From contig NZ_CP061474.1 in NCBI RefSeq assembly GCF_014679505.1, positions 2,490,001 through 2,554,000 of the forward strand: a DNA stretch of 64,000 nt. Direction: 5' to 3'. Every line of letters begins with the position of its first letter. Within the stretch, counting starts at the first letter, position 1. This document shows positions 45,307 to 53,803 of this stretch, piece by piece. The notes beneath the pieces are model-generated. The model did no database searches. It was not told where the DNA came from and saw nothing but the letters and a program-made list of their open reading frames with translations. The stretch is from Geobacillus sp. 46C-IIa. GTDB taxonomy: Bacteria; Bacillota; Bacilli; Bacillales; Anoxybacillaceae. Made by a program: the position numbers and the translations under genes.

Positions 45307-45771
45307 TCAAGCCGTGCGGGCTGCTTGGCCTTGGACGTTCGAAACGAGCAGCGACAATTCCGGGCTGAGCGCCTCAACACCGATGTCATCGATAATCATT
45401 TTCGCTTCACGCCAAAAATGGACGGTATAACTGCCTTCATAGACGTCAAACAGCCGTTTTAAATAGCGCCGTTTTTCGTTGATGGCTTCCCGTTTGTATG
45501 CGGCATTGTTCAGCTCACGGATTTTTTTATGTTCAGGCGCGGAAATGACACTAATGTCTTGAACGTTGACAATCATCCGCTCCCCTTGCTCGGTGACAAA
45601 ACCAACCGAATAATAATGGGTGCCTAACTGGTCGATATGGACGATGCAGGCGTTCCGGTATTCTTCGCCGGAACGGAGACGGAGAAATGCCGCTTCCACC
45701 GCGCCGCCGACTTTGCGCTCATTGGCTAAAATCGCTTTCATATCGCGCAGTCCGTTCATCGGAATGCCCAT
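45307..45771 (-). CDS. Unknown protein between encapsulin and ferredoxin genes
   Basis: 154 residues, not recognised. It has no signal or membrane segment; the middle looks beta-rich (CIVHIDQLGTHYYSVGFV, then GERMIVNVQDISVI) and the C-terminal half helical with many Arg and Lys. ATG follows AGGGGGAG. It converges on the encapsulin gene and is divergent from the ferredoxin gene. Its promoter overlaps a Fur-like palindrome, so it may belong to the same iron response. No encapsulin targeting peptide is visible. Confidence 0.8.
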   Translation of the reverse strand: MGIPMNGLRDMKAILANERKVGGAVEAAFLRLRSGEEYRNACIVHIDQLGTHYYSVGFVTEQGERMIVNVQDISVISAPEHKKIRELNNAAYKREAINEKRRYLKRLFDVYEGSYTVHFWREAKMIIDDIGVEALSPELSLLVSNVQGQAARTA

Positions 45772-45827
45772 GGTGTCTCCCCCTTATCTCTAGCCAAGTT
45801 GGCGTTTTCACAATCCCTTTGACTATT

Positions 45828-45868
45828 ATGATACCAATCATTCACCAAAATGTAAATGAGATTCATTT
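45828..45868 (-). promoter_or_regulatory. Promoter with Fur-like palindrome
   Basis: For the minus gene: TTTACA (45851-45856) and TATCAT (45828-45833), 17 bp apart. Overlapping the -35 is AAATGAGATTCATTT (45854-45868), a 7-1-7 inverted repeat close to the Bacillus Fur box form. It also lies about 40 bp before the ferredoxin start on the other strand. Confidence 0.6.
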
Positions 45869-45907
45869 TCAAACTAGAGATGTAATTTAAAGGAGGTATG
45901 TAAAAAA

Positions 45908-46261
45908 ATGGATCGCGCATTCACTGTCGGTTCGCTGAAGGTTGCCGCTCGGCCATTCATGCGCTCTGTTTCTACTGCACCATCCAAGCCTGATGTGACA
46001 CTCACCGCACCACCCTCTGTCATTCAAGTGGAACAAAAAGGAAAAAGGTTTATCGTGCAGCCAGCCGCCGGCGTTTCGCTTCTTGACGCCGCCCTCCAGC
46101 AAAGCATTCCACTTGACCATAAATGCAAAAAAGGAACGTGCGGCCGCTGTGCCGTCACCGTCCTTGCCGGCGCTCATTTCCTCGCCCCGAAAACGCGGCG
46201 CGAGCGCGAAAAAACGAATCAACCGGCCAAGCGTTTGGCTTGCCAGGCACAGATGAAATAG
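45908..46261 (+). CDS. [2Fe-2S] ferredoxin with N-terminal encapsulin-targeting peptide
   Basis: 117-residue plant-type ferredoxin. Cluster cysteines C73, C78, C81 and C112 follow the CX4CX2CX30C pattern in HKCKKGTCGRCAV and LACQ. The first residues, MDRAFTVGSLK, contain the TVGSLK targeting core found at the C-terminus of the IMEF cargo. A Pro/Ser/Thr-rich linker (about 17-36) separates it from the ferredoxin domain. It would be packed into the shell and could carry electrons to release stored iron, as proposed for IMEF loci. ATG after AAAGGAGG. Confidence 0.9.
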   Translation: MDRAFTVGSLKVAARPFMRSVSTAPSKPDVTLTAPPSVIQVEQKGKRFIVQPAAGVSLLDAALQQSIPLDHKCKKGTCGRCAVTVLAGAHFLAPKTRREREKTNQPAKRLACQAQMK

Positions 46262-46329
46262 GCCGGCCGCTGTTGTTCAACACGGCCAGCTTTTTTATCT
46301 ATGAAACCGTTCTCGTCCGTTTTTCCCCA

Positions 46330-46358
46330 TTGTTGGCTCCTTCTTGCCATGATATGAT
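46330..46358 (+). promoter_or_regulatory. Promoter of the HD-domain gene
   Basis: TTGTTG (46330-46335) and TATGAT (46353-46358) with 17 bp spacing, about 25 bp before the start. Confidence 0.55.
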
Positions 46359-46384
46359 GATAAGAAAAACACGGGGGGATGCCC

Positions 46385-46921
46385 ATGAGAACGGTCACCT
46401 TAACGGACGTCTTTACCCATCCGACTGCACAAAAATATTTAAAACGATCTGGCCTCGCTCACGCCATCGCTGCGGCATACTACGCTTATCGCTTGGCCCT
46501 CCGGTACGGAGTCAACCCCGATCTGGCGACGAAAGCCGCACTGCTTCATGACATCGGCCATTATACATGGTACAAAAATGGGCAGTGGGATTATGAACAG
46601 TACAAGCAAAATGACATCCACGCCATTAAGGGGGCAGAGCGAGCTCATAAATTGCTGATCCGCCTTGGCGAACATCCGCAACATGCTAAAGAAATCGCCT
46701 TAGCAATTTTGCTGCATACTGACTCATACCTTCCGGAAGGCGAGCTGAAACGAAATCCGCTCCAAGCCATCGTCAAATGGGCTGACGAAGCCGACGAGGA
46801 ACCCGGCGGCCGCCACCATTACCGAACGATCAGTGATGATTTGGCGTTAAAAAAAATCCGCCAGCTTGATGAACTCGTCGGCCGCCAACTTGGAAAAGAG
46901 CAGCTCGGAGATATCGTTTAA
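46385..46921 (+). CDS. HD-domain phosphohydrolase
   Basis: 178-residue HD-superfamily protein. Metal ligands are seen in the first histidine of GLAHAIAAAYYAYRLA, in AALLHDIGHYTWYK and in a later aspartate (WADEADEE). The closest general look is YedJ/YfbR-like or uncharacterised HD hydrolases of nucleotides; substrate unknown. ATG at 46385 is spaced correctly from GGGGGG; the ATG at 46379 touches it. Confidence 0.8.
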   Translation: MRTVTLTDVFTHPTAQKYLKRSGLAHAIAAAYYAYRLALRYGVNPDLATKAALLHDIGHYTWYKNGQWDYEQYKQNDIHAIKGAERAHKLLIRLGEHPQHAKEIALAILLHTDSYLPEGELKRNPLQAIVKWADEADEEPGGRHHYRTISDDLALKKIRQLDELVGRQLGKEQLGDIV

Positions 46922-46950
46922 CCTCTTTCTCCTTTGTTGACATTCCCCTT

Positions 46951-47095
46951 TCACAGACACGAAACATCGCTACGAACAATGTGTACGCCCCAAACGGAAA
47001 CAGCCCGCCCGTTAGCCAGGTGGGCTTGCTCGCGTGTCAGTGTCGTTGGTCCATGCCACGATAACTGCTTTTTCATACGAGCCGTCAACTTCTCA
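46951..47095 (-). pseudogene. C-terminal gene remnant cut by the IS1634-like element
   Basis: About 48 codons on the minus strand run out of the IS end and read KLTARMKKQLSWHGPTTL, then TREQAHLANGRAVSVWGVH, ending IVRSDVSCL. The composition is protein-like and the frame ends properly, so it is probably the 3' end of a gene broken by the IS. Family not recognised; no matching 5' part is seen beyond the other IS end. Confidence 0.35.
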
Positions 47096-48979
47096 CTCAC
47101 ATTTCGCACCCTAACAAGGTTGAAAGAAAGGATTTTTCTTTCGTTTTTTATAATCACTTTCTGACCAACACAACGAGCGATGGCAATCCTTTTTTACCAT
47201 CGCCAGTTGTTCCTTATTCCATCAGACGTAAATCCCCTCGTCCATCCCTAATCCTTGCAGAATCCTTCGCTGCTCGTACGTGAGCAGTTGACCAAACGCG
47301 CGTTTGATTCGTCCATCCGGCAGTTCCAACAGGACGACCCTGACGTACCAAAACAATTGAAACATCGCTTGTCCCGTCGGTCGGGTCAGTTTCCGTCCTC
47401 CCGCCCCCTTTAATGGGTGTTCCGGAGTGATGAACGGACGCACCCGGCGCTGAAAGACGCGGTAAATCGCCAAGGCCAACAGAAACAAATAGCCCAATAC
47501 TGCGACCCGTTCCGGTTTTTGGACGTAAATCGCATCCGTAAAGAACGGGTCTTTCAAGAAAGAGAAGTTCATTTCCACCGAGATTTGACCTTTATACAAC
47601 TTCAAGATCTCTTTCGCATCCATCGGTTGACCTTTCCATTCCTTCGGAACGGTCGTGACAAGGACAAACCGGGACGCTTTCCGTCTCGCCTGTTCCCACG
47701 CAGCTTAGTCGAATTCCACGTTCAAACGAAGGGCGTACAGCGTCTCCATGTCCGGTTCCGCCCTTTTTTCGGACGTCCACGCCGTTTTTTCGGGCGCACG
47801 ATCGCTTCGACCACGGCCTCCACCCGATGAAACCGGGGGCGAAGGGACGCCTTGAGGGACGCCAAGGCTTGTTCGGCGTCTTCCCGGCAGGAGAAGGGAT
47901 GACGCTCCCAACGGACTTGTTCCTCATGAAGAAGCTCTGCTTCTTGGTTTCGTTCTTTTTCGAGCGTCTTTCCTTTTCGTTGGTCGAGCGCGCTGGATTC
48001 AACGACGATCAACCGAACCGGATGCCCCTCATACGTCGATGTCGTTTCCCACACCCGATAGGTGGCTCCGTTTTTCTCCGCGAAGGAGAATGGCTCGCTC
48101 CACGGCGTGTCTTGGGCATCCGCTTCGGCCAGCGCGGTTTTGACGATCCGAAGCGACGAAGGGCCTCTTGTGATCAAAAAGGCGTTGGCGACCTTCGTTT
48201 GCGCCAGTGTGTCTTTCGTCATGGCGGCCGAATCGGCAACATAAATCCATTCCTCTTCGATCTTCGCCTGCTTCAGCTGTTTCTGTACACGGGACAACAC
48301 TTCGGGATTCCACGTCTTATCCGGTAGATTGCCGTTGTGTACATCGCCATAAAAGGGGATGCCATCCTCGTTGCCGATCAGTCCAAATCCGATCTGCTTT
48401 TGCCAGCGATGATGCCGGTTGTAGCCATACGTAATTTGCAAGGCATCCGGCGAGGCCGATTCATACGTACCGTAAACCGATACATCGGTCGTATCGGCAT
48501 GGAACACCCGAAGAGGGATTCCTTCTTTCTTATACATTTGCACAAGACAGGTGGAAAGAACGGCATGGATATTGGCGTCGTACAGTCGATCAAGATGGCG
48601 CGCGATGGCATCGTCGTTGAACCAAGAAGGGGAAAGCCCCGGTCGGATCAACTTAGGCCAATCGATGTCATGCGCCCATTGTTCCAAATGAACGAGCGCT
48701 TGCCGGCCGCTCAAGATATCCAAGGTGAGCAGACAGACCACATCGCTGGCTCGAGTTTGGCATTGAGGATCCACGGGAACCAGATGATCAATCAATTGAG
48801 GGAGGCCAAGATCCTTGAAAATGGTACTTATTATATTCAAATAGGAACTTTCATAAATGGCACGGATTTGAACGCTCATGATGGAGAAACTCCTTTGCTT
48901 TCCTTGTGTTTCAAGGATTCATTCGACATGAAGATAAAAAAATCCTCCCGATTGTTGTCGAGAGGGTGCGAAATGTGAG
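47096..48979 (-). mobile_element. IS1634-like insertion sequence, copy 1 (full length)
   Basis: 1884 bp bounded by perfect 17-bp inverted repeats CTCACATTTCGCACCCT (47096-47112) and its complement (48963-48979). It contains one transposase gene on the minus strand, broken by a frameshift and a stop. No clear target duplication is visible at the two edges, which hints at later rearrangement. Confidence 0.88.
47222..48879 (-). pseudogene. IS1634/IS4-type transposase (broken)
   Basis: A DDE transposase read in pieces. The N-terminal part (48879 down to about 47760) includes FHADTTDVSVYGTY, which holds a catalytic Asp, and IYVADSAAMT, which holds the second. After a 1-nt deletion in a C/G run near 47760 the frame shifts to EPDMETLYALRLNVEFD and meets a TAA at 47705-47707. 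The frame then continues as WEQARRKASRF to the C-terminal part (47623-47222), with MDAKEILKLYKGQISVE holding the catalytic Glu region. Copy 2 has the same TAA. Confidence 0.85.
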
Positions 48980-49037
48980 TTTTAAACTCTTTGGTAAATA
49001 TTAAAAAGACACCGGTTTAAATCTAACCGATGTCTTT

Positions 49038-49190
49038 AACTAAATCCTACAACTAACAATAACTATTCCTATAACTAATTAGTTAATGGAAAAACCGCGT
49101 AAAATCAATATTCGAGCAATTTTTATAACTAATTTTATTAACTAAACCTATAACTAATTTAAAACTAAGTTTAACTACTTAGTTAATACC
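49038..49190. repeat. Phased AACTA repeat array
   Basis: Nine copies of AACTA start at 49038, 49051, 49061, 49073, 49127, 49140, 49152, 49163 and 49173, in two clusters with 10-13 nt spacing. Inverted copies (TTAGTTAA) occur near 49079 and 49179. The stretch is AT-rich, unlike the neighbours, and overlaps the 3' end of the AlbA_2-type gene. Possible regulator-binding array or decayed 12-nt tandem repeat. Confidence 0.6.
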
Positions 49191-50841
49191 CATTTTGGAT
49201 AGCGGGCAGAACCTTGATTTACAATAGTTTTATCCTTCTTGGACATTTCTTGAAGCAAGTTTCCGATGTACCTCTTTTTTTGCTTTTCATTGAGAGCATC
49301 AGATAGTTTATCTAGCAACAAATCATCAATATCTTTCCTACTTGCCACTTTATACTGACGCAAAAATGAGATAATCAGTTGCTTATAATGCTCTTTATCA
49401 AAGGCCCTGTTTTTAATATAGGTGGTTTTATCTCCTGTAATTTCAGCGATTTTAGCGGAAACATATAGGTTTGGATATCTGCCTTCCACTAATTTTAATG
49501 CCCTTAATTTTTTTGCTTCTTCTTGTGTGATGCGTTGCTTTTTTTGCACCTTATCTAACGCAATCACTACACTCAAATCGAGATCTGTATGGCTGATAAG
49601 CATACGAGTATAGTTATAATCCAATATTTTGCCGTAAATGGTCACCTTTACTTTATTCGGTTCACTTAAATCATAATCCGGCATTGGAAAGAATCTTTTC
49701 GTTGCTCTAAGAACATTTTCTTAATTCCCGAACCAATTGTATCAATCATATTCAAATTGACCATTGCTTCGGCTAAAAAGCGATTTCGATAATATTCTTG
49801 AGGTGCATCACGTTCAATCACATTCTCAATCGTTTCAGGAATAAATTCACCAAGATTTGTAAAAATTAATTCCTCTGGTTTTTCAACAACATTAATTCGT
49901 CCTTGAAGAGTGTAATCTTGATGAGCAATACAGTTATGCAATGCTTCACGAATGACGTAAGGATCATACTGATTCACTTCAATTGGGAACAAACTTTGGT
50001 CCGGCATATAACGATATTTTAAATTGCGGATTTTTGCAAAAAGTTCATTTGTGTTTAAAATAAATGGCGGTCCAAAATGCTCATAATCCCTCTCAATGTT
50101 ATGTTCGTCTTTCAAAATCCATGTCATTTTTGCAACAGCCGGCGCCAAAAAGTGTTCGGATTCAGGTTTACCAAGCAATATAATGGCTGCTCTCGTAATT
50201 TGTCCGTTAATCGTTACCCTTGCTTTATTCAGAAACGTTATATCATCCCATTTATCGACATCTTCGGCTAAACGTGGATTTTTCTTTTTATACTCTTCTC
50301 TTGCCTTCTCAATGGCCGTTTTATCTAAGTCATCAATCGTAGCACCGGGACAAATCCCAGCCGACCAATCTTCTTTCATACGTTGATTGCGAATACTTTC
50401 GATTTCTTGTATGCTGAGTGGACCTTTCGACTCGCCATTTCGGCCAAAATAATGACCTTTCCAAGATGTTGGCATTCCTTTCGGCGCAGCAGGAATTTGA
50501 AACATAATCACCCTGCCCTCTGGATAAAAAAGTTCATAAATCTCAACAAACGACAGCCCACCGTTTGTATGCCTCGATATCTCATGTTTAAGGCGATCTA
50601 AATCGGCTCTATTTTCTCTGTATTGTGTTCCAACAATTTCTTTATTTTTATCTTTTACTCCAAAAATAAGCCACCCATAAGGCTGATTTTTTAAGTTAGC
50701 CTCATTGCTTAACGCTGAAAAGTATTCACCTAAATCATCAAAACCAAAATTTTTCTTGGCTTCTTTAAACTCTACCCATTCATTTTCGGAGGGGAGGCTT
50801 CTAAATTTATCCAATAATTTTTTTAGTTCTATTTCATTCAA
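49175..50841 (-). pseudogene. Schlafen/AlbA_2-domain protein (frameshifted)
   Basis: Two overlapping frames (50841 to 49666 and 49684 to 49175) read as one protein of about 555 residues. The N-terminal AlbA_2 domain shows ENEWVEFKEAKKNFGFDDLG and GWLIFGVKDKNKEIVGTQYR. The middle has the RecG-like/HATPase_c_4 segment IREALHNCIAHQDYTLQGRI, followed by a C-terminal winged-helix-like region. The junction lies at CGAAAAGATTC; adding one A restores RKRFFPMPDYDLSEPN. TTG start at 50841 after GGAGGTGACG. Such proteins are regulators or defence-related; role here unknown. It could still be live if the slip is programmed or a sequencing error. Confidence 0.75.
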
Positions 50842-50931
50842 TATCGTCACCTCCGCAAATACGATTATAGCAGTAGAATTTACTTTATGTATAACATATC
50901 GCAATTTTGCCTTATTTACTATATATTATAC

Positions 50932-51784
50932 CTCACATTTCGCACCCTAACAGGGTTGAAAGAAAGGATTTTTCTTTCGTTATTTTAGAATCACTTTCTG
51001 ACCAACACAACGAGCGATGGCAATCCTTTTTTTACCATCTCTAGTTGTTCCTTATTCCATCAGACTTAAATCCCCTCGTCCATCCCTAATCCTTGCACAA
51101 TCCTTCGCTGCTCGTACGTGAGCGGTTGACCGAACGCGCGTTGGATTCGTCCATCCGGCAGTTCCAACAGGACGATCCTGACGTACCAAAACAATCGAAA
51201 CATCGCTTGTCCCGTCGGTCCGGTCCGTTTCCGTCCTCCCGCCCCCTTTAATGGGTGTTCCGGAGTGATGAACGGACGCACCTGGCGCTGAAAGACGCGC
51301 TAAATCGCCAAGGCCAACAGAAACAAATAGCCCAATACTGCGACCCGTTCCGGTTTTTGACGTAAATCTCATCCGTAAAGAACGGGTCTTTCAAGAAAGA
51401 GAAGTTCATTTCCACCGAGATTTGACCTTTATACAACTTCAAGATCTCTTTCGCATCCATCGGTTGACCTTTCCGTTCCTTCGGAATGGTCGTGACAAGG
51501 ACAAACCGGGACGCTTTTCGTCTCGCCTGTTCCCACGCAGCTTAGTCGAATTCCACGTTCAAACGAAGGGCGTACAGCGTCTTCATGTCCGGTTCCGCCC
51601 CTTTTTTCGGACGTCCACGCCGTTTTTTCGGGCGCACGATCGCTTCGACCGACGCCTCGACGCGATGGAACCGGAGACGAAAGGACGCCTTTAGAGACGC
51701 TAGGGCTTGTTCGGCGTCTTCCCGGCACAAAAACAGACGGCGTTCCCACTGGGTTTGTTTCTGCCGAAGAAGCTCTGCTTCTTC
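50932..51784 (-). mobile_element. IS1634-like element, copy 2 (3' fragment)
   Basis: Begins with the same terminal repeat CTCACATTTCGCACCCT (50932-50948) and follows copy 1 closely to about 51784, where similarity stops at the neighbouring IS1182-type element. The transposase part has the same TAA (51542-51544), an added stop (GCG ATT TAG) and a missing G near 51360. The 5' two-thirds are absent. Confidence 0.85.
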
Positions 51785-53345
51785 AAAGTGTTGAAAAAGT
51801 CGGACGTCAAGAAAAAGTTCACGAGGAGTGTGAACTTTTTCTTTTCTTTTTCTCTTTCATTTGGTAGGTTAGATATAGACCATATTGTTGAAGTGATCGC
51901 AATTTGGTCCACTTTTTGAGGTTTTGGATCAGGGCGGTGATCCAAACCTGAATTTGTACTTGCTGGACTCCACGGTATCGTGTGAAACGAAGACCGTGGA
52001 GTTCTTTGCTTTCGGCAAAACTTCGCTCAATCGTCGATGGACGTACCGATCGCAACACTTTTCCTCTCATCGATAATCGTTGTTTCCGCATTCGTTCGTA
52101 GATATCTTGATGAACGGAAACTCGAAATACACGATCCTTTGCGCCTTTTGCGGCAGGACATCCCACACAACTTCCTTTTACTGCTGGTTTGTACTCATGA
52201 TATCCAGAACGGGTGGACGTCGAATAGGTGAACTTTACGCCAAAGGGACACGCATACACATCGTCTGTGACTGGCTGGAACTTTACGGAACGACAATCGG
52301 GATGTTCCTTTCGATGAAAACGTCGATACGACATATACGCCAAAATCCCTTTTTTCTCTAATTCTCTTGCTAGTCGGGCGTTATAATAGCCAGCGTCTAA
52401 CACTATTTCTTCGGGAGAATATCCTACTCGATGTTCAACACGCTCGATTCGCTCCATCAAAATACGATGACCAGGCACGGTGGCGGCAGTCACGTAAGCA
52501 TCCAAAATAAAATTATGCAAGGTGTCAACGATTCGATGATCGTGGAACGCAAAGAGACCACGCGGATCATGTTTGACCGATAGCCCAGCATCTGGATCTG
52601 TGGTGCTACAGATCATCTTTTTGGTTACCAGCTTCTCTGCTTTGGGCGCTAACTGTTTTTTTCCATGCTGTTGTCGTTTTTCATTGACCAGTTGTAACAC
52701 GTCCTCGTCTTCTTTCACCACCATCGTCTGAATCACTGGGATGCGTTTTCGTTTATTGGCATTCGCTTTTAACTCTGTTTCATCTGCTGCCCACGTGTCT
52801 TTAGACAAGAACCCGTCTCCTTGAATCCGTTGAAGAACATGATCAAATAACGCTTCCCATACACTGGGATCGACCCGATGGCGAAGAAACTTGGAAACGC
52901 TGGAGTGGCAAGGGACTTTATCGGTGGGGGAAATGCCTAAAAACCAGCGATACGTGGCGTGTTGCTGGATTTGTTTACAGGTAAACCGAACGGATCGAAA
53001 CCCTTCCAGATATTGAATCATGAGGATTTTTACAAAAATCAACGGATCAATCGTGGGGCGGCCAATGGTACTTGGATAAAACGGTTCAAGTAACTGATAT
53101 ACATGATTCCAATCCATCAATTTGTCGATTTGAACCAAGATATGGTTAGGATCATACATGGATTCATAAGCTTGACGATTTTGTTGAATCTCTAAGTTCG
53201 ATTGGTAGTAGTACATAAGTGGTTTCTCCTCATCAGTTGTTTTCTCAACATATATCATAAAAAAACGATTTTGTCCCTTGACAAAATCGTTTTTCAACAG
53301 TCTGAAATGGTCACCAACATGGTGACCATTCCGTAGGCTGTTTTT
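51785..53345 (-). mobile_element. IS1182-type insertion sequence
   Basis: Element with an intact transposase. Inverted TGTTGAAAAA is present at 51789-51798 and 53290-53299, with strong subterminal hairpins at both ends (51810-51842 and 53262-53296). The outer limits are uncertain; a GAAAAAC motif at 53341 may be the real right end. It abuts and truncates IS1634-like copy 2 on the left and touches the winged-helix gene on the right. Confidence 0.75.
51819..53216 (-). CDS. IS1182-family transposase
   Basis: 465 residues, intact. The N-terminal region IGRPTIDPLIFVKILMIQYL is typical of IS1182/IS5-group enzymes. The DDE residues lie near KDTWAADETELKANANK, EEIVLDAGYYNARLA and RPSTIERSFAESKELHGL. 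ATG at 53216 after GGAGAAACCACTT. Being intact, it may still be mobile. Confidence 0.9.
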   Translation of the reverse strand: MYYYQSNLEIQQNRQAYESMYDPNHILVQIDKLMDWNHVYQLLEPFYPSTIGRPTIDPLIFVKILMIQYLEGFRSVRFTCKQIQQHATYRWFLGISPTDKVPCHSSVSKFLRHRVDPSVWEALFDHVLQRIQGDGFLSKDTWAADETELKANANKRKRIPVIQTMVVKEDEDVLQLVNEKRQQHGKKQLAPKAEKLVTKKMICSTTDPDAGLSVKHDPRGLFAFHDHRIVDTLHNFILDAYVTAATVPGHRILMERIERVEHRVGYSPEEIVLDAGYYNARLARELEKKGILAYMSYRRFHRKEHPDCRSVKFQPVTDDVYACPFGVKFTYSTSTRSGYHEYKPAVKGSCVGCPAAKGAKDRVFRVSVHQDIYERMRKQRLSMRGKVLRSVRPSTIERSFAESKELHGLRFTRYRGVQQVQIQVWITALIQNLKKWTKLRSLQQYGLYLTYQMKEKKKRKSSHSS

Positions 53346-53728
53346 CATATGAAATATTCATATTCATCCAGACAAACGATAATCCGGTACGGAATCTTAC
53401 AATTCCACAGATATCCTTCCCCTCTTACATTCACAATAATCTGATCGGTTGGCTCGGAAAAACATTGTTCTAATTTTTTCCGCAACTTATTGATCATTTT
53501 TTTCACGTTTTCATTTCTCACAGCCTCCTCATCTCCCCAAACGTTAGCGATGATGGCATCGTATCTTTTAACCTTCGGCGCATTCTCCAGCAAATAGCGA
53601 AGCAATTTGACGAGCCGACGGGGCAAGCCAACAGAGTCATGCGGGCCATGGAAAACCGCTTGGCCCCTCCGCATATCTAAAATGACATATGTTTCATCTT
53701 CCTCAGCCAGTTTATCACGAAAGACCAT
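53345..53728 (-). CDS. Winged-helix (OmpR/PhoB C-terminal-like) protein, 3' end at IS edge
   Basis: 127 residues with a Trans_reg_C-like DNA-binding domain: LPRRLVKLLRYLLENAPKV, NENVKKMINKLRKKLEQ, then VRGEGYLWN. There is no receiver domain. The stop codon (53345-53347) coincides with the edge of the IS1182-type element, so the last residues may come from the insertion. ATG at 53728 has no clear ribosome site. It lies just downstream of nrdB on the same strand but beyond its terminator. Confidence 0.65.
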   Translation of the reverse strand: MVFRDKLAEEDETYVILDMRRGQAVFHGPHDSVGLPRRLVKLLRYLLENAPKVKRYDAIIANVWGDEEAVRNENVKKMINKLRKKLEQCFSEPTDQIIVNVRGEGYLWNCKIPYRIIVCLDEYEYFI

Positions 53729-53760
53729 CAATCAAAAGACAGACGAACGGCCTTGTCTGG

Positions 53761-53798
53761 CAAAAAAGCCACGCCTGAGCATAGTCAAACGTGGCTTT
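53761..53798 (-). terminator. Terminator of nrdAB
   Basis: AAAGCCACG and CGTGGCTTT form a stem, followed on the minus strand by TTTTTTG. Confidence 0.88.
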
Positions 53799-53803
53799 CC
53801 TCA

